From Symsagittifera roscoffensis (Eukaryota > Xenacoelomorpha > Acoela > Convolutidae): 64,000 nt of DNA. Both the position numbers and the translations under genes were made by a program. Location of the stretch: positions 23,445,547 through 23,509,546 of the forward strand of contig NC_087067.1 of assembly GCF_963678635.1 (NCBI RefSeq). The letters are read 5' to 3'. Of the stretch, positions 43,861 through 56,971 are shown piece after piece. The notes under the pieces were generated by a model. The model searched no databases and was not told where the DNA came from. It saw only the letters and a program-made list of their open reading frames with translations. The number at the start of each line of letters is the position of its first letter. Position 1 is the stretch's first letter.

Positions 43861-45729
43861 TTAAATGTTTATTGATTCCCTATCGGGTTGGTGAATTCCT
43901 TATACTTTTTTTCTAAATTTTTTTTCATCCAGTCTCGCCAATGTCTAAGGTATTGGACAGAGGATGCCGCTCCTAAAATAGTCTCAGTACAAGTTTTTCT
44001 TCAATTTTGCCTAGAAATGGTAACTTTAAAGTCGAACCTGAAATAAATATCGGAGGTAAAAGAATGCTTGAACGTTTCGCTAGTTGCTTTTGTATCAGTT
44101 TTCAGAACCTATTAGTTTTTGTGCCAACTTGAAAAATGCAAAGAATAAAAGCAACACTGCTTGCTTAACGTTGAATTCCGAGTGTTTCTTTTGTCCTCTG
44201 GGACATAAAGAATAGTGTTTGGTAAAAAAAAATTGGGTAAAACTTCAAAATATTTAAATTTCAAAATATTAAAATGTCAGCAAAATTACATAAAAAAACT
44301 GATTAAATGAAATGAAGAGCTGATTTGTGTGCTTCTTGCTTTCTTTTGCTCATCGACAAATTTGCAATATCAGCGAAGTCTAAATCAGTTAAATTATTAA
44401 TCATCTTAAAACGCCCAGCGGTTCAAAATGCCAATTCAAAAAATGAAATTTTTTTCAACGCAATCATTACTCCGAAAAGTAGGGCAATGAAAACTGAACT
44501 CTAGCACTAGTCAGGGGAAAATTGTAAAATTTATCAAACAAGTTTTCGGTTTTCACCTTCTTGTTTAATTGGCCAAAATGATTTTCAGAGATTTTTTCGA
44601 GAAAAGTTGTCTACTTTTTTTAAGTAAACATGGTTGTTTTTAATCAAACTTTTGTAGAAAATATTATTTTTTGTAATTTCACTCGGTTTTAACCTGCCGA
44701 AATTGACTTTTTCAGCTCACAAAAGCCCTACAAAGACCCCATTTTGACAATTGTTCAAAAAAATTTCCTAATTTTTTTTATAGATTGGCACCAAAGTTTA
44801 ATTTGGAAAAAAACTGAGGTTAAGTTGGTTTGACAAATTAAAACTGTTCTTGCAACGATTCAAGCAATTAACTCAACCTTATGCTATCAATTACACTAAT
44901 GTGCTCAAAAAACTAGAATCGCACAAGCTTGTTAAGAATATTTTTGTCCTTTTTAAGGTGTTGTACACTGTTATTTTGTCTTTAACTTGGATCTAATACA
45001 AAAATGGAAAAACATAAAACATTGCTGGCAATAATTCGCCCTAATTGATCAATTTTTTTTGTCTAATTTTTAATGAACTTTTAATGAACTTTATGAAAAT
45101 GGCCGGAAAAAACGTTTAAAAATTGCGACCTTATAAGCATTCAGTTGATACAAAAAAAATCGCCCAGAAACTATGTTCGTTTTATTTTCTCCTAAAATTA
45201 GTGGATAAAAACGAATTTCCCTAAAATTTTGTAAATTTGGAATTAATTAGTTTCTTAGGGGAACTATCCCTTATAAAAATAATTGTTGCAATTGTACTGA
45301 AGAAAAAAAGAGTCGGGTAATGGGATTAGAATAATATCAATTTTACCTAATTGAGTTGCAAACAATTAATTGGGATAACAAGTTCAGAGCTATTTTCAGT
45401 ATTTTTAATTATCTGATACAAAAAGATGAATCCAATTTTTGAGTTCTACTCCATGTACCTTAAATTTGACTTGAGCTTCTATTATGCTGTTATTTGGACT
45501 TCAATACAATTTTTGTAATTATTGAAAAGCTTTTGTATTTTTAAAAAAACTTTTCAAAAAACTTGTTGCGTCAAAAGGTATGAAAAAGGACTAAACTAAT
45601 TAGTTCAAAAACAAAAAGCAATAAATTTTGCGGTAGAAAAAAAATTCTTTCTCAATTTTCAAAAAAAAATTATTATAACAGGAAGTTTTTTTTTCAAGTT
45701 TTTTTTCATTCAAACTTTTATTGGGAAAA
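43861..45729. other. No gene; one MITE scrap
   Basis: At 44695-44800 tgccgaaattgactttttcagctc, ccctacaaagacccc and a later agattggcacc phrase match the reversed hAT-like MITE at 690-760. The rest is featureless AT-rich DNA. Confidence 0.45.
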
Positions 45730-46115
45730 ATTCAAGCTTCTTATTCAGACTTCCGATTAAAACGACAGATTATTTGTGCTCTGCTTTTTTTCTCCAGACA
45801 CTCACTTCTCCAACTATTTTTCTCCAGACTGTTAACATGCAATTTTATGACGGAATTTTTAAATCCAAAATCCAAAAATGTTTGTCGTCTTGATATCAAT
45901 TTTTTTTTAAAATCCCATTTTTGAGAACTTATGGGGGAGATTGCAAATTTGGGAACTTTGAGATAGTGAACGCGCGTTGTATTTGTACTTAATAACGAAT
46001 GAATTTAATCCATCCTAGAAATCGTTTGTAAAATGAATTGAGGACTGATGTTTGATTTATTTTAAAGCTTTGCTATAAGCGGAAAACGTTACTCCATAAA
46101 AACTTTTTAAATCGA
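45730..46115 (-). repeat. Decayed copy of the hairpin-ended repeat family
   Basis: Shares attcagacttccgat, gattatttgtgctc, tttttctccagac, acttatgggggagattgc, gtgaacgcgcgttgta, gaatttaatccatcctagaaatcg and actccataaaaac with the 37.6-kb copy, in the same order. An about 35-base piece with tttttctccagac is doubled near 45787-45830. Confidence 0.55.
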
Positions 46116-46837
46116 ACGTTTTTCCTTAGAACTTAAACTGCACTCTAAACACTGAGTGTTTTGACTTTATATGAACAGTTTTTTGTTTTTAGCGATGTTT
46201 TTTTAATAGAGATCTATATATAAATTGTGTAACTGAAGGCTCAAAGTAGTTTTTCTTCTAGCCTAAGTTTTTTAAAATTCAGTAACATTTCGCATGATTT
46301 CGTGTATCACTAGTCAATTGCAAAATTTTGCTTTAGAACATTTTTTATTAGTCTTATAAGTAATTTGGCAGACCAGTAAAAAAAGTAAATTTTGAATGCA
46401 CCGACTTTATTGTGTCTTTTTTTTTCTTTCTAAAAAAGATGCTTTTCTAATTAACTAACATTGTCAAATACCAGGTGCTAGATTGGTGTTTAGCAAAATT
46501 ATAAATGGGGTAAAATAGCGCTTTTGCACTAATACACAGATCGATCCATGTTCAGCCTTAATTTTTGGGATGCATTAAAAGAAAAGAAGTGAAAACATCT
46601 TCCGCATAAGTTTTTTTAAGTTCAAAAAAATTACAGGTGAAAAATATTGAAAGAAAAAGTGATAGACGAAGTTACGCCTACAATTTTTGGTATATATGCA
46701 TTCAGATAATTTAAAAAAGTCGGCATGCGATAAATAAAGTTTTTATGTTAATAAATGTCTCTAAAAGTTTCAAAAAAATTGAAAACCACCTAACTATATA
46801 ATTAAAGAGGACATATTGAACTTATTTAAAATTTGAT
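46116..46837. other. No feature recognised
   Basis: AT-rich DNA. Confidence 0.5.
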
Positions 46838-47443
46838 TTGAGGGCTAAAAATACCAGAAAGGGCGCAAACAACCGCTATCTCAAACGTCAAATTTCCGAA
46901 CCTCTGAGAATTGTTGCAATTTTCCGAGAATCTTTTGTAAGGCAAACATCCTACTTTTTTCAAAAATTAGAGCAAACCTCCGATTTCTACTGTTCGTTTA
47001 AAAGATGCCGATTTGATCGGTTTTCAATAACAAACCACGACCTCTTTGAACAATTAAAGAAACAGTATAACTTTATATCAAGAACACCAGAGTCAAATTA
47101 AATGTTGTAGTTTTTCATTTAAATCTCTAAAATTCTTCTTTTGCAGAGGTTGCTGTTCGCCTCTTGGAACGCTTTTGAACAGCTGTTTTTTTTGGCTTGC
47201 AATCTATTTACTGCACTCCAAAGTGTTGAGTTTGTTCGTTTAACTTGCCATCTTCAATTGATGTTCCACGAGTCGAGGACATTTGTGGTCCGTAGTTTTT
47301 TCGGCCTGTTGTATAAATTCGACATACATTCCATGTACATAATAAAAACAAATTTTCAAAAATGGGCAAAAAAATTACAGGCGAAAAACTTAGAACGTTG
47401 CAAATGCAAAATTATGGGTTGGACGTGGTTTGTTGACGAATAA
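46838..47443 (+). other. Two adjacent unassigned ORFs (87 and 100 codons)
   Basis: Frames 46838-47101 and 47141-47443 lie on one strand. The first has RFDRFSITNHDLFEQLKKQY, the second FASWNAFEQLFFLACNLF and NFQKWAKKLQAKNLERCKCK. The composition is a little more protein-like than background and the two frames could be parts of a decayed transposon protein. The first opens on a non-ATG codon. No family motif is recognised, so a coding role is doubtful. Confidence 0.2.
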
Positions 47444-50400
47444 GCGAGAGTAAACAAACTTCTCAGGACACTTTGAAAAACTGGGCATACAAACGTTTTG
47501 AAAAACTTTGATGTAAACAAATTCTTAAGTCGGCCAAAAAACCCGTTTCATAATCAGAATAAATAAGTTCGGGTTTACAAGCAATGTGGAAGTTTTCTTA
47601 TAAAAATAATTTCGATACAAAATGTTTTAATAAACGAAACGTACTGAGGAGGGGTCTAGGTCAACCAGCCGACAAGACTTCAAGTCGAAAGTACTTCAGG
47701 CCGAAATTGAAACTTTGCAAGCACCTCAAATCACTATTTTTCATCTGTAAAATGCTGCTTTTCGAAAATTTGGGCAAGTTTAGTCCGTAATAAGCGTTAT
47801 TCATGACAATGAATCACTTAGAATTGGCATTCGTTATTAATATCAGCCGGTTTTTGAAACTCATAACTTATAAACAAGAAAAATGCCTTCAATTTTGTTC
47901 TATTTATCAACCTTCTTGAACATCATCGGGAAGATAAAATTTTATTAAAAACTCCAATAGCTACGGAGGGTAGATCATGAAATTGAGAAACTTTTCAAAA
48001 AAGTTTCCAAATTAATCATATTTTATGACCTAACGAGAACATTTTATGGCTTGAAGTCCCTAATTTTACGATGTCCGGCACCCACTGAGGTTTGGAAAGT
48101 GATAAGTAATAAACGGATTATCACGCAATTATTTTGGAATTGAATTGTTTGCTATTTTAGTAACGGCTAAATGAACTCAACCTTGTTTTTGAAGTTCTTA
48201 CGTCATACTATAACGTAAATATTATGTAATTTTGGATGTTTAATATGGCGGATGTTTGACATATTGGATGTTTTCTTTAGACCCAAAAAGCCCAAAATAA
48301 GATTTTGTGCGCTTATTTTTCTAAAGCTTTTTGGTGAAAACTCCAACTTAGAATCAAGTTAACATCCTTCTCTCTAAATTAAGTTGGCAGAGAGGATGTT
48401 AACATAACCTAAAGTGAGTTTGAGACAAAGTTCAACTTCTGTCAAGCATTCTTTATCTCACGAAACTTGCATGACTGGTCTATGGTGAGAATTCTACCTG
48501 TTTTTACAAATTGCGCCCAAAATTGCGAACGTCAAAATGAAGAAACAGATATCAAAATACTTTGATTTGTTTTAGTTGAACCTTAACGCGTAGCTATGAC
48601 AACATTAAACATTAGGGGAACGTTCAATAAACCGATCTGTCAGTAACTTACACTATCAGTGAACCATTTACATCAATTGCCAAAACAGATTTATAGAATT
48701 AGTTTAACCTGAGCTTAATTTCTTTTTTTAATCCAATTTTTGTTTCGAGGAAAAGTTTCAGTTTTCAATCAAAGTGATTCCGTGATTTAATATTGCATTT
48801 TCGCTCTGATCTGGTCCGCCCGCTTTCGGTTTACTGATACATCGACTAACTGATACATCGACTTACTGACCCACCTTCTCAAGGTTTCTTGACCAAGTTT
48901 CGTAGTTTTTGGAAACTTTCGAGACGACGACAAAAGAAGACGGTTGCCAAAAGCAGTTCCGAGTGAGATCACGCCAACAGCATTTTGTATTTAATCAGAT
49001 TTTTTTTCACAAAATCAGTCGCTCAGAGATTGATCGGAACATCCATCCGAGATTCGATATGGGCGTCTCAGCTAAGTAGGAAGTTAATCAATTCACCACA
49101 TGATCCATTAGTTAATGCAGCGTTTGTTAAAAAGGACTTATCCATTTCTCATTCTATATTTGGGTTGAGTTGGTTCAATTAGTTAATGATGCGCAGTTGA
49201 TTCGTTTCATGTGGAAACAGCTGATTAAGACACAGTTTTGTTGCTCCGACTTTCTCTAAAGAATGAAAATACCAAAACCCTAACTTCAAATCAAAAAGAT
49301 ATTCAATATGTAATCAATCAAATTATGTCAGCAAACTAATCTGCAATCATAAAAACTTTTTTAAACAAAAAATATCAACTGCCCATCGCTCTACTGAGGT
49401 GTACGGAAATTTAAAAATCAATCAGCCTAAGTCATAGCGTTTCCTGATTTGATTTTAACGTAATTTGATCGTTTCTAGCGTCAAATTGGCTAATGGGGAT
49501 TGAAGTTGATTCAGTTTAGATGAAAAAATGCAGACTCAGCAATAAAAATTGATCCTCAAAGGCAAGACGGTTTGGATAAAAAAGTATAAGACATCTCTCT
49601 GCAGAAATTTTTTTGCCATCTTCTGCTGATTGAGATCCTTTTGCTTATAAAAGTTTGATAATTTTAGCTTGCGAAAAATGCTTGTCGTACAATTTTTTGT
49701 ACATTAAACACTGTATGTTAAATACTTTTTCCGACGAATTTTTTTTTTAAATCTAGTTCTCATTTTAGTCGTTAAATCACTTCTATACTCAAGCAAACAT
49801 TTCCAACAATTTTTTTTGTGCAGACAAAAAGTTTTGCCTATAACGTATTCCAGGTACAGCCTTCTTCTAAAAAGTTGTTGAGATTTGGGGTCTAACCAAA
49901 CTTTCCAATCAATTTTTTTATTATTTTTTTGAAATTTCAGTCTTTTTGGAACTAGCGTTGTTTTAATTACTTTTTCGATTAAACTTGCTCACTGAACAGT
50001 TTTTTGATTTGAAGTGCAAACTGATCAGACAGAACTGAAAATAATTACTTTGTTCTTAAGCGTTAATGGAGTTAACACTATGTCACCTTGGGAGTAACCT
50101 TGACTACTACAAAAATAAGTATAAATAGGGTATAAATAGCATGAAATTTCATGGGAATTTGTGTGGGCGTGACATTTCCTTTATAAATCATTTTTATAAT
50201 AGAAAAAATTCTTCAGATGGCAGCTGCTTCAAAGAGGCGTCTCATTCAAAAAAAAACTCAAAAGACATTGTCTAAGTTCTAATGAAAGCTTTGCTTCTAC
50301 CCAAATTATCAGCTCATTGTTTCTAGTTCGAAATATGAAACTGAACTAGAGAAATATGGAACAATCGATGACTATGAAACAAAAATCGGTCCAAAATGAC

Positions 50401-50483
50401 TACGAAACCAAACTGAATAGACCGCATGAGCTACTGCTTACAATTTGAGATTGGTATCGATTGTGTCAAGCTTCTCAAGTTTA
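47444..50483. other. No gene recognised
   Basis: AT-rich DNA. Near 48833 a ctgatacatcgacta phrase is doubled. Frames 48787-48972 (minus) and 48985-49182 (plus) have no motif. Just before the next repeat, 50420-50560 reads on the plus strand as SSEQTIFHILECQELEF, like the H-x-L-x-x-C region near the end of LINE ORF2, and may be a LINE scrap. Confidence 0.4.
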
Positions 50484-50853
50484 ATAAAAACTCCAAGTCT
50501 AGTGAGCAAACTATCTTTCATATTTTAGAATGCCAAGAGCTCGAGTTTTAAGAATCAGAGATTTTAGAAAAGCATTAATAACGTCTAAGACTCCTTCATG
50601 ATACGAAAATGGACTTTCCTATATATCAAATAAACAAACTGTTCAAAATGCAAACTGTTCAAAATGCTATAAAAACTCCAAGTCTAGTGAGCAAACTATC
50701 TTTCATATTTTAGAATGCCAAGAGCTCGAGTTTTAAGAATCAGAGATTTTAGAAAAGCATTAATAACGTCTAAGACTCCTTCATGATACGAAAATGGACT
50801 TTCCTATATATCAAATAAACAAACTGTTCAAAATGCAAACTGTTCAAAATGCA
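50484..50853. repeat. Exact tandem duplication, 185-bp period
   Basis: Bases 50484-50667 and 50669-50852 are the same at every position checked by eye. The unit starts ataaaaactccaagtctag and ends with a 16-base piece, aaactgttcaaaatgc, that is itself doubled. Like the duplication at 28.5 kb, it is very recent or an assembly effect. Confidence 0.93.
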
Positions 50854-52800
50854 AAGATACAGAAAATGTCTATCTCCTAACTAAAGCCTCCGTAGATTTT
50901 GGTGAGATTTCAAGCACCTGAAAAGGTACAAAATATCTAGAATGACGCAAAAAAGCTACATCAAATTCTTTTTTTTCTATAATTGAATTTAAAATTTGTA
51001 TTCTGAGATCTCTGGTTTGTCGAATTTCTGTTTTTTTATAACAAAAACATTTTTATTAGCTTTCGTTCATTTGCTTCTGAATTATTGTGAAAAAATTACA
51101 CTGACTCAATTGTCTAAAATTTTCATGAAAAGGATGAGTATCCTTGAGTATGTCACCTACTTCACAATGTTGGTTAAAATCCTAGCAGCTTTTTTCACAT
51201 TTAAAAACAAAAAAAAACTGTCAAAAACCTATGATTGGCCACTTATATTCTTCAATATCATCATTTTGGAAAAAATATATAATTTGAACAAAAAAATAGT
51301 TTTCCTTAAAAAACGAATTTGACCTGAAAAACAAGTTTATTTAACAAAATTGAATTTGGAAAACAAATTGCTTTAACAAAAAACAACGATTTTTTTTCAC
51401 TAAAAAATCAAAAGATTGTAGAAGCTTAATTCAAATGAAGTCTGACATTTTTTCTTTGCGAAGAGTTTTCTAGAACTTCGAAGAAAATTATCGATATAAA
51501 AAAATATGATTCAATCAGAAACAGGCTTCTACGGAAGTATTTGGTTCAAATAAATCGAAAGTTTAAAATTCAAAAAATTGACCTGACTTGTTAAAAAAAT
51601 TTGACAAATTTTTAATGGCTATGGACTTATAATAATAATCATAATAAATTGTTTGCAAATTAGATTCCATTCATTGTAAAAATTACTACATTTACAAACA
51701 ACCGAAATCACATTGCGAGAACGCCGTGGAACTATGCAGCCCGTTTTCAGGCGCCTCTGATCCTGCTATGATTTCTGTTATTTTTAAATATCGATAGTTA
51801 TTCAAGAAATCAAAAAAAAGAGGTGACTATATCATTTTTTTATTGAAAAAATAAAAATAAATGGATTATCTTCTTGTTTTCCAAAAATGTTTTTAACTTT
51901 TCGGCAAGATGCAAAAATGTTTCATCTTCTTATCGTCTTTAACAAGTGGCAAAAATTTTCTCAGTTCCAATTTTGTTAGGAAGGCGCAAAATTGTTTCAA
52001 TTTTTCAAAAAAAGTAAACAATGTTTCAAAAGTTTTAACAATTTGCACAATTTAACTGAATATTTTCCACAAACGAAGATTTATGAAAACTTTGCGCTTT
52101 TTTTGTAATGTTTGAAAGAAAATAAAGTTCATAAAATAATTGTTCAATAGATAAAATGTTATTAAATCAGCCAAAGAGCTCACTGACAGCTTGTTTATTT
52201 TCGATGGAACGCAAGGCTGTTCTAGTCATTGCAGAATTTCTAGGAGTTTCGCTTACCGGAGACATATTTTCTGAACATATCGCGTAATTTTCGGTAGCTA
52301 AAAGTTTTCCCACAGATCCCCTCCCCTCTCAAGGAAGAGGGAACTCATCAATTTGTTAAGCATCACCTCGAATCGGGAATCTCGTGGTAGTTCATCTGAT
52401 GCAAGCTGGTTTTTCCAATAGGATTTGTATCATATGAGGCTCGTTGTAGCCCCTTCGGATAAATTCAACCATGTATCCAACTCCAATTGGGAGATCCAAC
52501 TGATATAGGAAAACACTGGAGAAGATTCTTGCTCTTGTACTTTGACCATATCCCTTACAAACTTAACAAAAAGAATGGAGTAATTGATAGCTGACCAGAA
52601 AAACAAATGATTTCAAGCTAAGAGTGAGGGAATTTTTTCTTTTCAGATGCGCTAGTTTAAGCAAACAGAGACAACTTTTAATTTGGAATAAACTTGTCAT
52701 CTGTTTTCCGTACGGATATACTAGATATCCAATAGAACTCATTACAACTGAAACAGTTAACATAGATTGATTATAGTTCGAATACTTAACCATACGTACT
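50854..52800. other. No gene recognised
   Basis: AT-rich DNA. A frame at 50996-51322 is hydrophobic and Lys-rich without motifs. Confidence 0.45.
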
Positions 52801-53038
52801 TATGTAAACGTAATCATATAGATGTCTGATCTAATTAAGTACCTATTAACCTAACGCCATATTCAATAGTTATTTATCTCTGTCTCTCTCATGATTTCGA
52901 GGTCAGATTCGAATCAGACATAAGCTTACCGATTGAATTTAAGTTGCTAACCGAATCTTCTTATTTCTAAACTCTATTCACACAGCATATGTCTCACACC
53001 GTATCTTACCGATACACACAGAATCCGTGGATATAACA
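52801..53038 (+). repeat. Probable 5' LTR of second gypsy element (left edge unknown)
   Basis: The sequence directly before the primer-binding site ends ...gtggatataaca, giving the CA end expected of an LTR. The base composition changes near 52800, where TGTAAACG (52803) and TGTCTGATC (52823) are possible TG starts. No 3' LTR remains, so the left edge cannot be fixed. Confidence 0.5.
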
Positions 53039-54314
53039 TGGCGCAGCCAGCAATTACAAAAAACCCACTGGGCATCGCGCCATTTTGGCAGAAAGCCTCG
53101 GCGGAACCCCCAACCGAGTGGGAGAAATGGAACCAACAGCTCTACTTCGGAGTTGTCGCAAAAGACGGAATAAATTTGCACAAACTCTTACGAGATCCAC
53201 CCACAATATGCAAACCACACGAGCCTGGTAATGAACTTCCTATAGAGGAGGAAACTCAGTAGCAAACTAGAGACCGGTACATACGCAACCAAGAAAAAAG
53301 GATACAGTAGGAAAACCAGTGTAACCAATTGGATAATTTGGGACCACCGTGGATGGAAAACCATGGGACGAAGCCGACATTAAAGTCCGAAACTATTTTT
53401 ATCTAAGCCTCGGAAACGAGGGCCAAAGACGCCTCAGCCAACATTACCCAGACTTAAGAATACAGGAAACATCGACGAGAGCGTTTTGGAACAGACTGGA
53501 ACACCTCTTCATCAAATACCGCAACGTTACATTTGACAGATACAAGGCGTTCACAAGAAAACAGAACAAAACGGAAACCTTAGAACAATTCCACTGCCGC
53601 CTCACGGAACTTGTAATAAAAGGAAACTTTAAATACCCCAATTGTAACAATAACAACTTGGAAACAGAAATTATTAGGGACCTCTTCACAGCAAATATTA
53701 CAAATGATGAGGTGCAAAAAGATCTGTTGGCAGAGACAAAAACTCCCGCACAAGCGTTCAAATACGCGATACGCAAAGAGAATGGCTTGGAAAACCAGCT
53801 CCAGATACGCAAACAAGGATCTTAAACATCTTCTTCCCAACAGATAGGAAAAAAAACCGAACCAGTTGGGTTCATTCAAAAACGAGGGGAACCATACCGT
53901 AATAACAGAAGGGGAAACAGAGGTCGACAGCAATCACAGCGGGGAAGCTCTCAACGACAAGGAAACGATCGGAATTAATCTTGCTACAAGTGCGTTAATC
54001 CGTTCGGACCGGGACATCTTCAACAATGCCCGGCCAAAGATAAGATCTGCAATAATTGCACGAAAAGGGGACACTACGCCTGACTCTGCAAATCTTCAAA
54101 CGTTAATGCAATCAGAGAGGAACAAGATCCGGATCAAACTATACAAGACACGGACATAGCGGCGTACGTCGATTATCTCCAGGCGGGAGATGTAGTTCCG
54201 GGATGGGAACTAATCCACCCAGACGACAACAGCGTAAATGCAGTAAACTTCCGCGAAGAAATGGCAGACAACATAAAGAAGGACGATCCCTTATTTTTCT
54301 TCACGAAAATCTGA
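53038..54314 (+). pseudogene. Gag of second Ty3/gypsy element, broken and truncated
   Basis: The N-terminus MAQPAITKN starts at 53038 and is open to a TAG at 53260-53262. It has the same layout as the 19.9-kb element (PPTEWEKWNQQLYFGVV, LLRDPP). The frame then shifts, and from 53349 a long match to a gypsy Gag capsid follows: ADIKVRNYFYLSLGNEGQRR, FWNRLEHLFIKYRN, ETLEQFHCRLTELV and IIRDLFTANI. After a TAA at 53823 the same frame goes on through an Arg/Gln-rich stretch to two zinc knuckles, CYKC...GHLQQC and CNNC...GHYA-LC, with a TGA inside the second. It ends at a TGA near 54314, after which element sequence stops; protease and pol are missing. GC content is higher than the flanks. It is not functional. 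Confidence 0.88.
53039..53056 (+). promoter_or_regulatory. Primer-binding site of second gypsy element
   Basis: TGGCGCAGCCAGCAATTA follows the LTR CA. It shares TGGCGCAG with the PBS at 19946, then diverges. As there, LTR-final A plus TG gives the Gag ATG (53038-53040). Confidence 0.65.
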
Positions 54315-55809
54315 CATGACTTAGGAAAAAAAACAGCAGTAAAAAATCTGACGACTGTTCGATCATGTTAAGTTTTCGGCTTTTTAAAAGAAATTAATAG
54401 GGATAAAAAGTAAAAAATAAACTGATCATAATTGCTTTTTTGAGCAGATTGAGCTGTTTAATAATCAACAATATTTTTTTTCTGATTAGATGAAATTTTT
54501 GAAATTTTGATACACAAAATTATAGCAAAAGTTAAAATATCGTTTTGATTAGGTTTTCCTGAATCGAGTTTCATTCAAACGGACGATAATTTTACATAGG
54601 GCAGGAAAAAAAGTAAGAGTCAACGTTCATTTCTTAAAAAGAAAATCAGTTTAACTATTTTGTTCTTTTAAAATTTTTGGATTAGAATAGAAAATTTTTC
54701 CATAGAATCTTATCAAATAAAAAAATTACACTTTTTAAAATAATAATAAATAGTTTTTAGGAATTAAATGTCCTTAGTTAGGTTGATCTCGAACAGTGAA
54801 TAACAGAAATAAAGCACTAAAAACTGATTGTATGATTTTTTTTGAGCAACAGCAAAAGAAACAATTTCATTCTTTTTTTCTTTCACATTTAAAGCAATTG
54901 CTCTTTTCTTTGTGTAAAAATATTAAAAATTTGCACCAAATCTTAAGGATCTACATTTTCTGGATGCCTCAACTAATTAGGAACAAGACAGGTGAATTGT
55001 CTCAACTACAATGAGATGTATGTTTGTGCGCACGCAGCTCGTTATCAAAAAATGCGAAACTGGATTCGTTTTTTTTTCTAGAATATAAACAATTGACTTA
55101 GAATCAACAAGAAAAAAATTTCCATTTAAACGAGAAGCGCGTGAAGTCTACCCACGCAATTCAATTAGGTGCTTATTGTGTGAGAAAATCAAAGCACAAA
55201 TTTTCAGCTTAAAAAACATCGCAAACATGATCAGCGGCTGAAACAGAGTAAATCTGATGTGGCTCTGATGCAGATGTGAAAGAAACCTGGAAATAGTGAA
55301 CAGTTGATAAATTGAAGTTCTATGAACACATCTTAACAGACATCAAGATTTTAAAAAGTGGAAGCAAAATGGTGTTCAACTTTGAATTTTTGCAACCTAA
55401 TCCAGTTATTGAAAAACTTGATATAGTCTTTGAAAAACTCGGTTGTGCTGCAAAAATCAACATTCTCTATGATATCCAGCACTCTCTAACTAACCTTATC
55501 TAGAATTTGTGAAACGCAAGATGTAAACAAGCCGATATCTGTCGTTTATTTCTACAGTGATGAAACCGACGCAAAGTCAGTTTTGAAGCAGACATGACTA
55601 CTATACAGAACGGAATCATAATCAAGAAGATATCATCGAAATTTGAACACAAATACGAGAAAGATGAAAAAATTGAAAATAGTTTAACTAAATCACTTTC
55701 ATTGGCATTTTTGCAGTACTGCCTACAAACGTCCATATATGATTTCTAGACTGTTAAAATATTGTTTTTGGACACGAAGCGCCAGCCATTCAATGAAAAT
55801 TTGTACTTT
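54315..55809. other. No gene recognised; weak coding-like patch
   Basis: AT-rich DNA. A 63-codon frame at 55312-55503 (for example QPNPVIEKLDIVFEKLGC) reads as protein-like but has no known motif. A ttatttctacAG acceptor-like site follows at 55557. Support is too weak to call a gene. Confidence 0.35.
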
Positions 55810-56465
55810 ATCGGAGCACTTGCAGGTCATTTGCTTGAAACTAAAATCAACACAAACAGGACCTGTATTGGGAAGCATAGCAAGATTGCGACTCCCCAAG
55901 TTTTTCAGTGTTTTCAACAAACGAAGCAGTTTCAGGAAAAACAAATTGGGACAGCCCGAAATAACATTTATCCCGAAAACAGATGTATTCGTTTTTTTTT
56001 TGGCTCAAACGTTCATTTCATTGATTTGGAGCAAATCTAAAAAGATAGATAATTACTCTACCCGTATTTGAATTCAACAGCGGCCAATAACATGTAGAGT
56101 TTACTAAAAAGTATCTCGTTCACTGTCTAATCAACGAAAGTAAATAATTGAATATACTGTAATCAAAAAAGACATTAAATTTTAGAAAAATTTTAAATCA
56201 AAGTCAACACAAAGACTATAAGGCTTATCCCTTCTTCTCGAGTGATAGTGAATTGCTTGAACAAAAACTCTGAGAAATGACTGGTAGTCCTTCAATTGTT
56301 TCACAAGGAAAAAAAAGTAAACAAAAAAGATAGTCATTCAAAAGTCTAACAACTTTTGTGATTCGTTTGTGGAATTTAACGCCCGTCAATAATGTCCGTA
56401 TTCGATGTGCCAGGACATGCCTACAGGCTTGGATACAACATGATACTACAACAAACTGCTCGTAT

Positions 56466-56971
56466 CAGGGCGAAGCCCTGAATGTTCCAACTGCCTTTTA
56501 AGGTTTTATGGAGCAGTAATAACATCAAAAAATTAAATGTAATAAAAGAAAATGAAAAAAAAAAAAACTTTTCTAAAATTTTTTTTTTTTTAATGAAAAT
56601 CATCCCCCCAGACGCCATATAAAGTACAAAAGGATAGAAGTCGCTCCTTGTAACAAACCATTTATGGCAAATAAGCTTCTATTAACCAATTTGGAACAAT
56701 TTTAAGACGGATTAACTCTCCGCTTACGCGTTAATAGCTCGAAATATATCTTGCGTTAATTGTTCCAATTTGGCCAAAATGGCTATCTTTAAATCCCCAT
56801 AACTTTACGAAAAATGATCACAGGTGAAATAATTTTTCAAATTTGAGCTCAACACAACAATAGTTTTCAAATGAGTCAACAATGGCTAGTTAAAAAGTCT
56901 AAGTTTGTCTGAAGAAAAAAAACCCACCCCGAGCACAAATATTCCGTTACTTTCGTATCGAAAATCGGAAC
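56466..56971 (+). mobile_element. Hairpin-ended module in array copy 1
   Basis: Perfect hairpin CAGGGC-GAA-GCCCTG at 56466-56480, then the inverted terminus gttccaac at 56484. Inside are ggagcagtaataacatc, atcatccccccagacgcc, aactctccgcttacgcg and ccaccccgagcacaaat. It closes with tttcgtatcgaaaa (hairpin with one mismatch) and tcggaac at 56965-56971. The complement of the 37.6-kb element is the same design. Confidence 0.8.

Noticed and set aside
53444-53933. Minus-strand frames of 117-122 codons
   Set aside because: They are antisense shadows of the Gag coding region.
55762-56040. 92-codon frame ending FFFGSNVHFIDLEQ, faintly like a ribosomal S2-type motif
   Set aside because: Left third is outside the repeat and right part is repeat DNA; order of residues does not follow the family and the other copies do not keep the frame.
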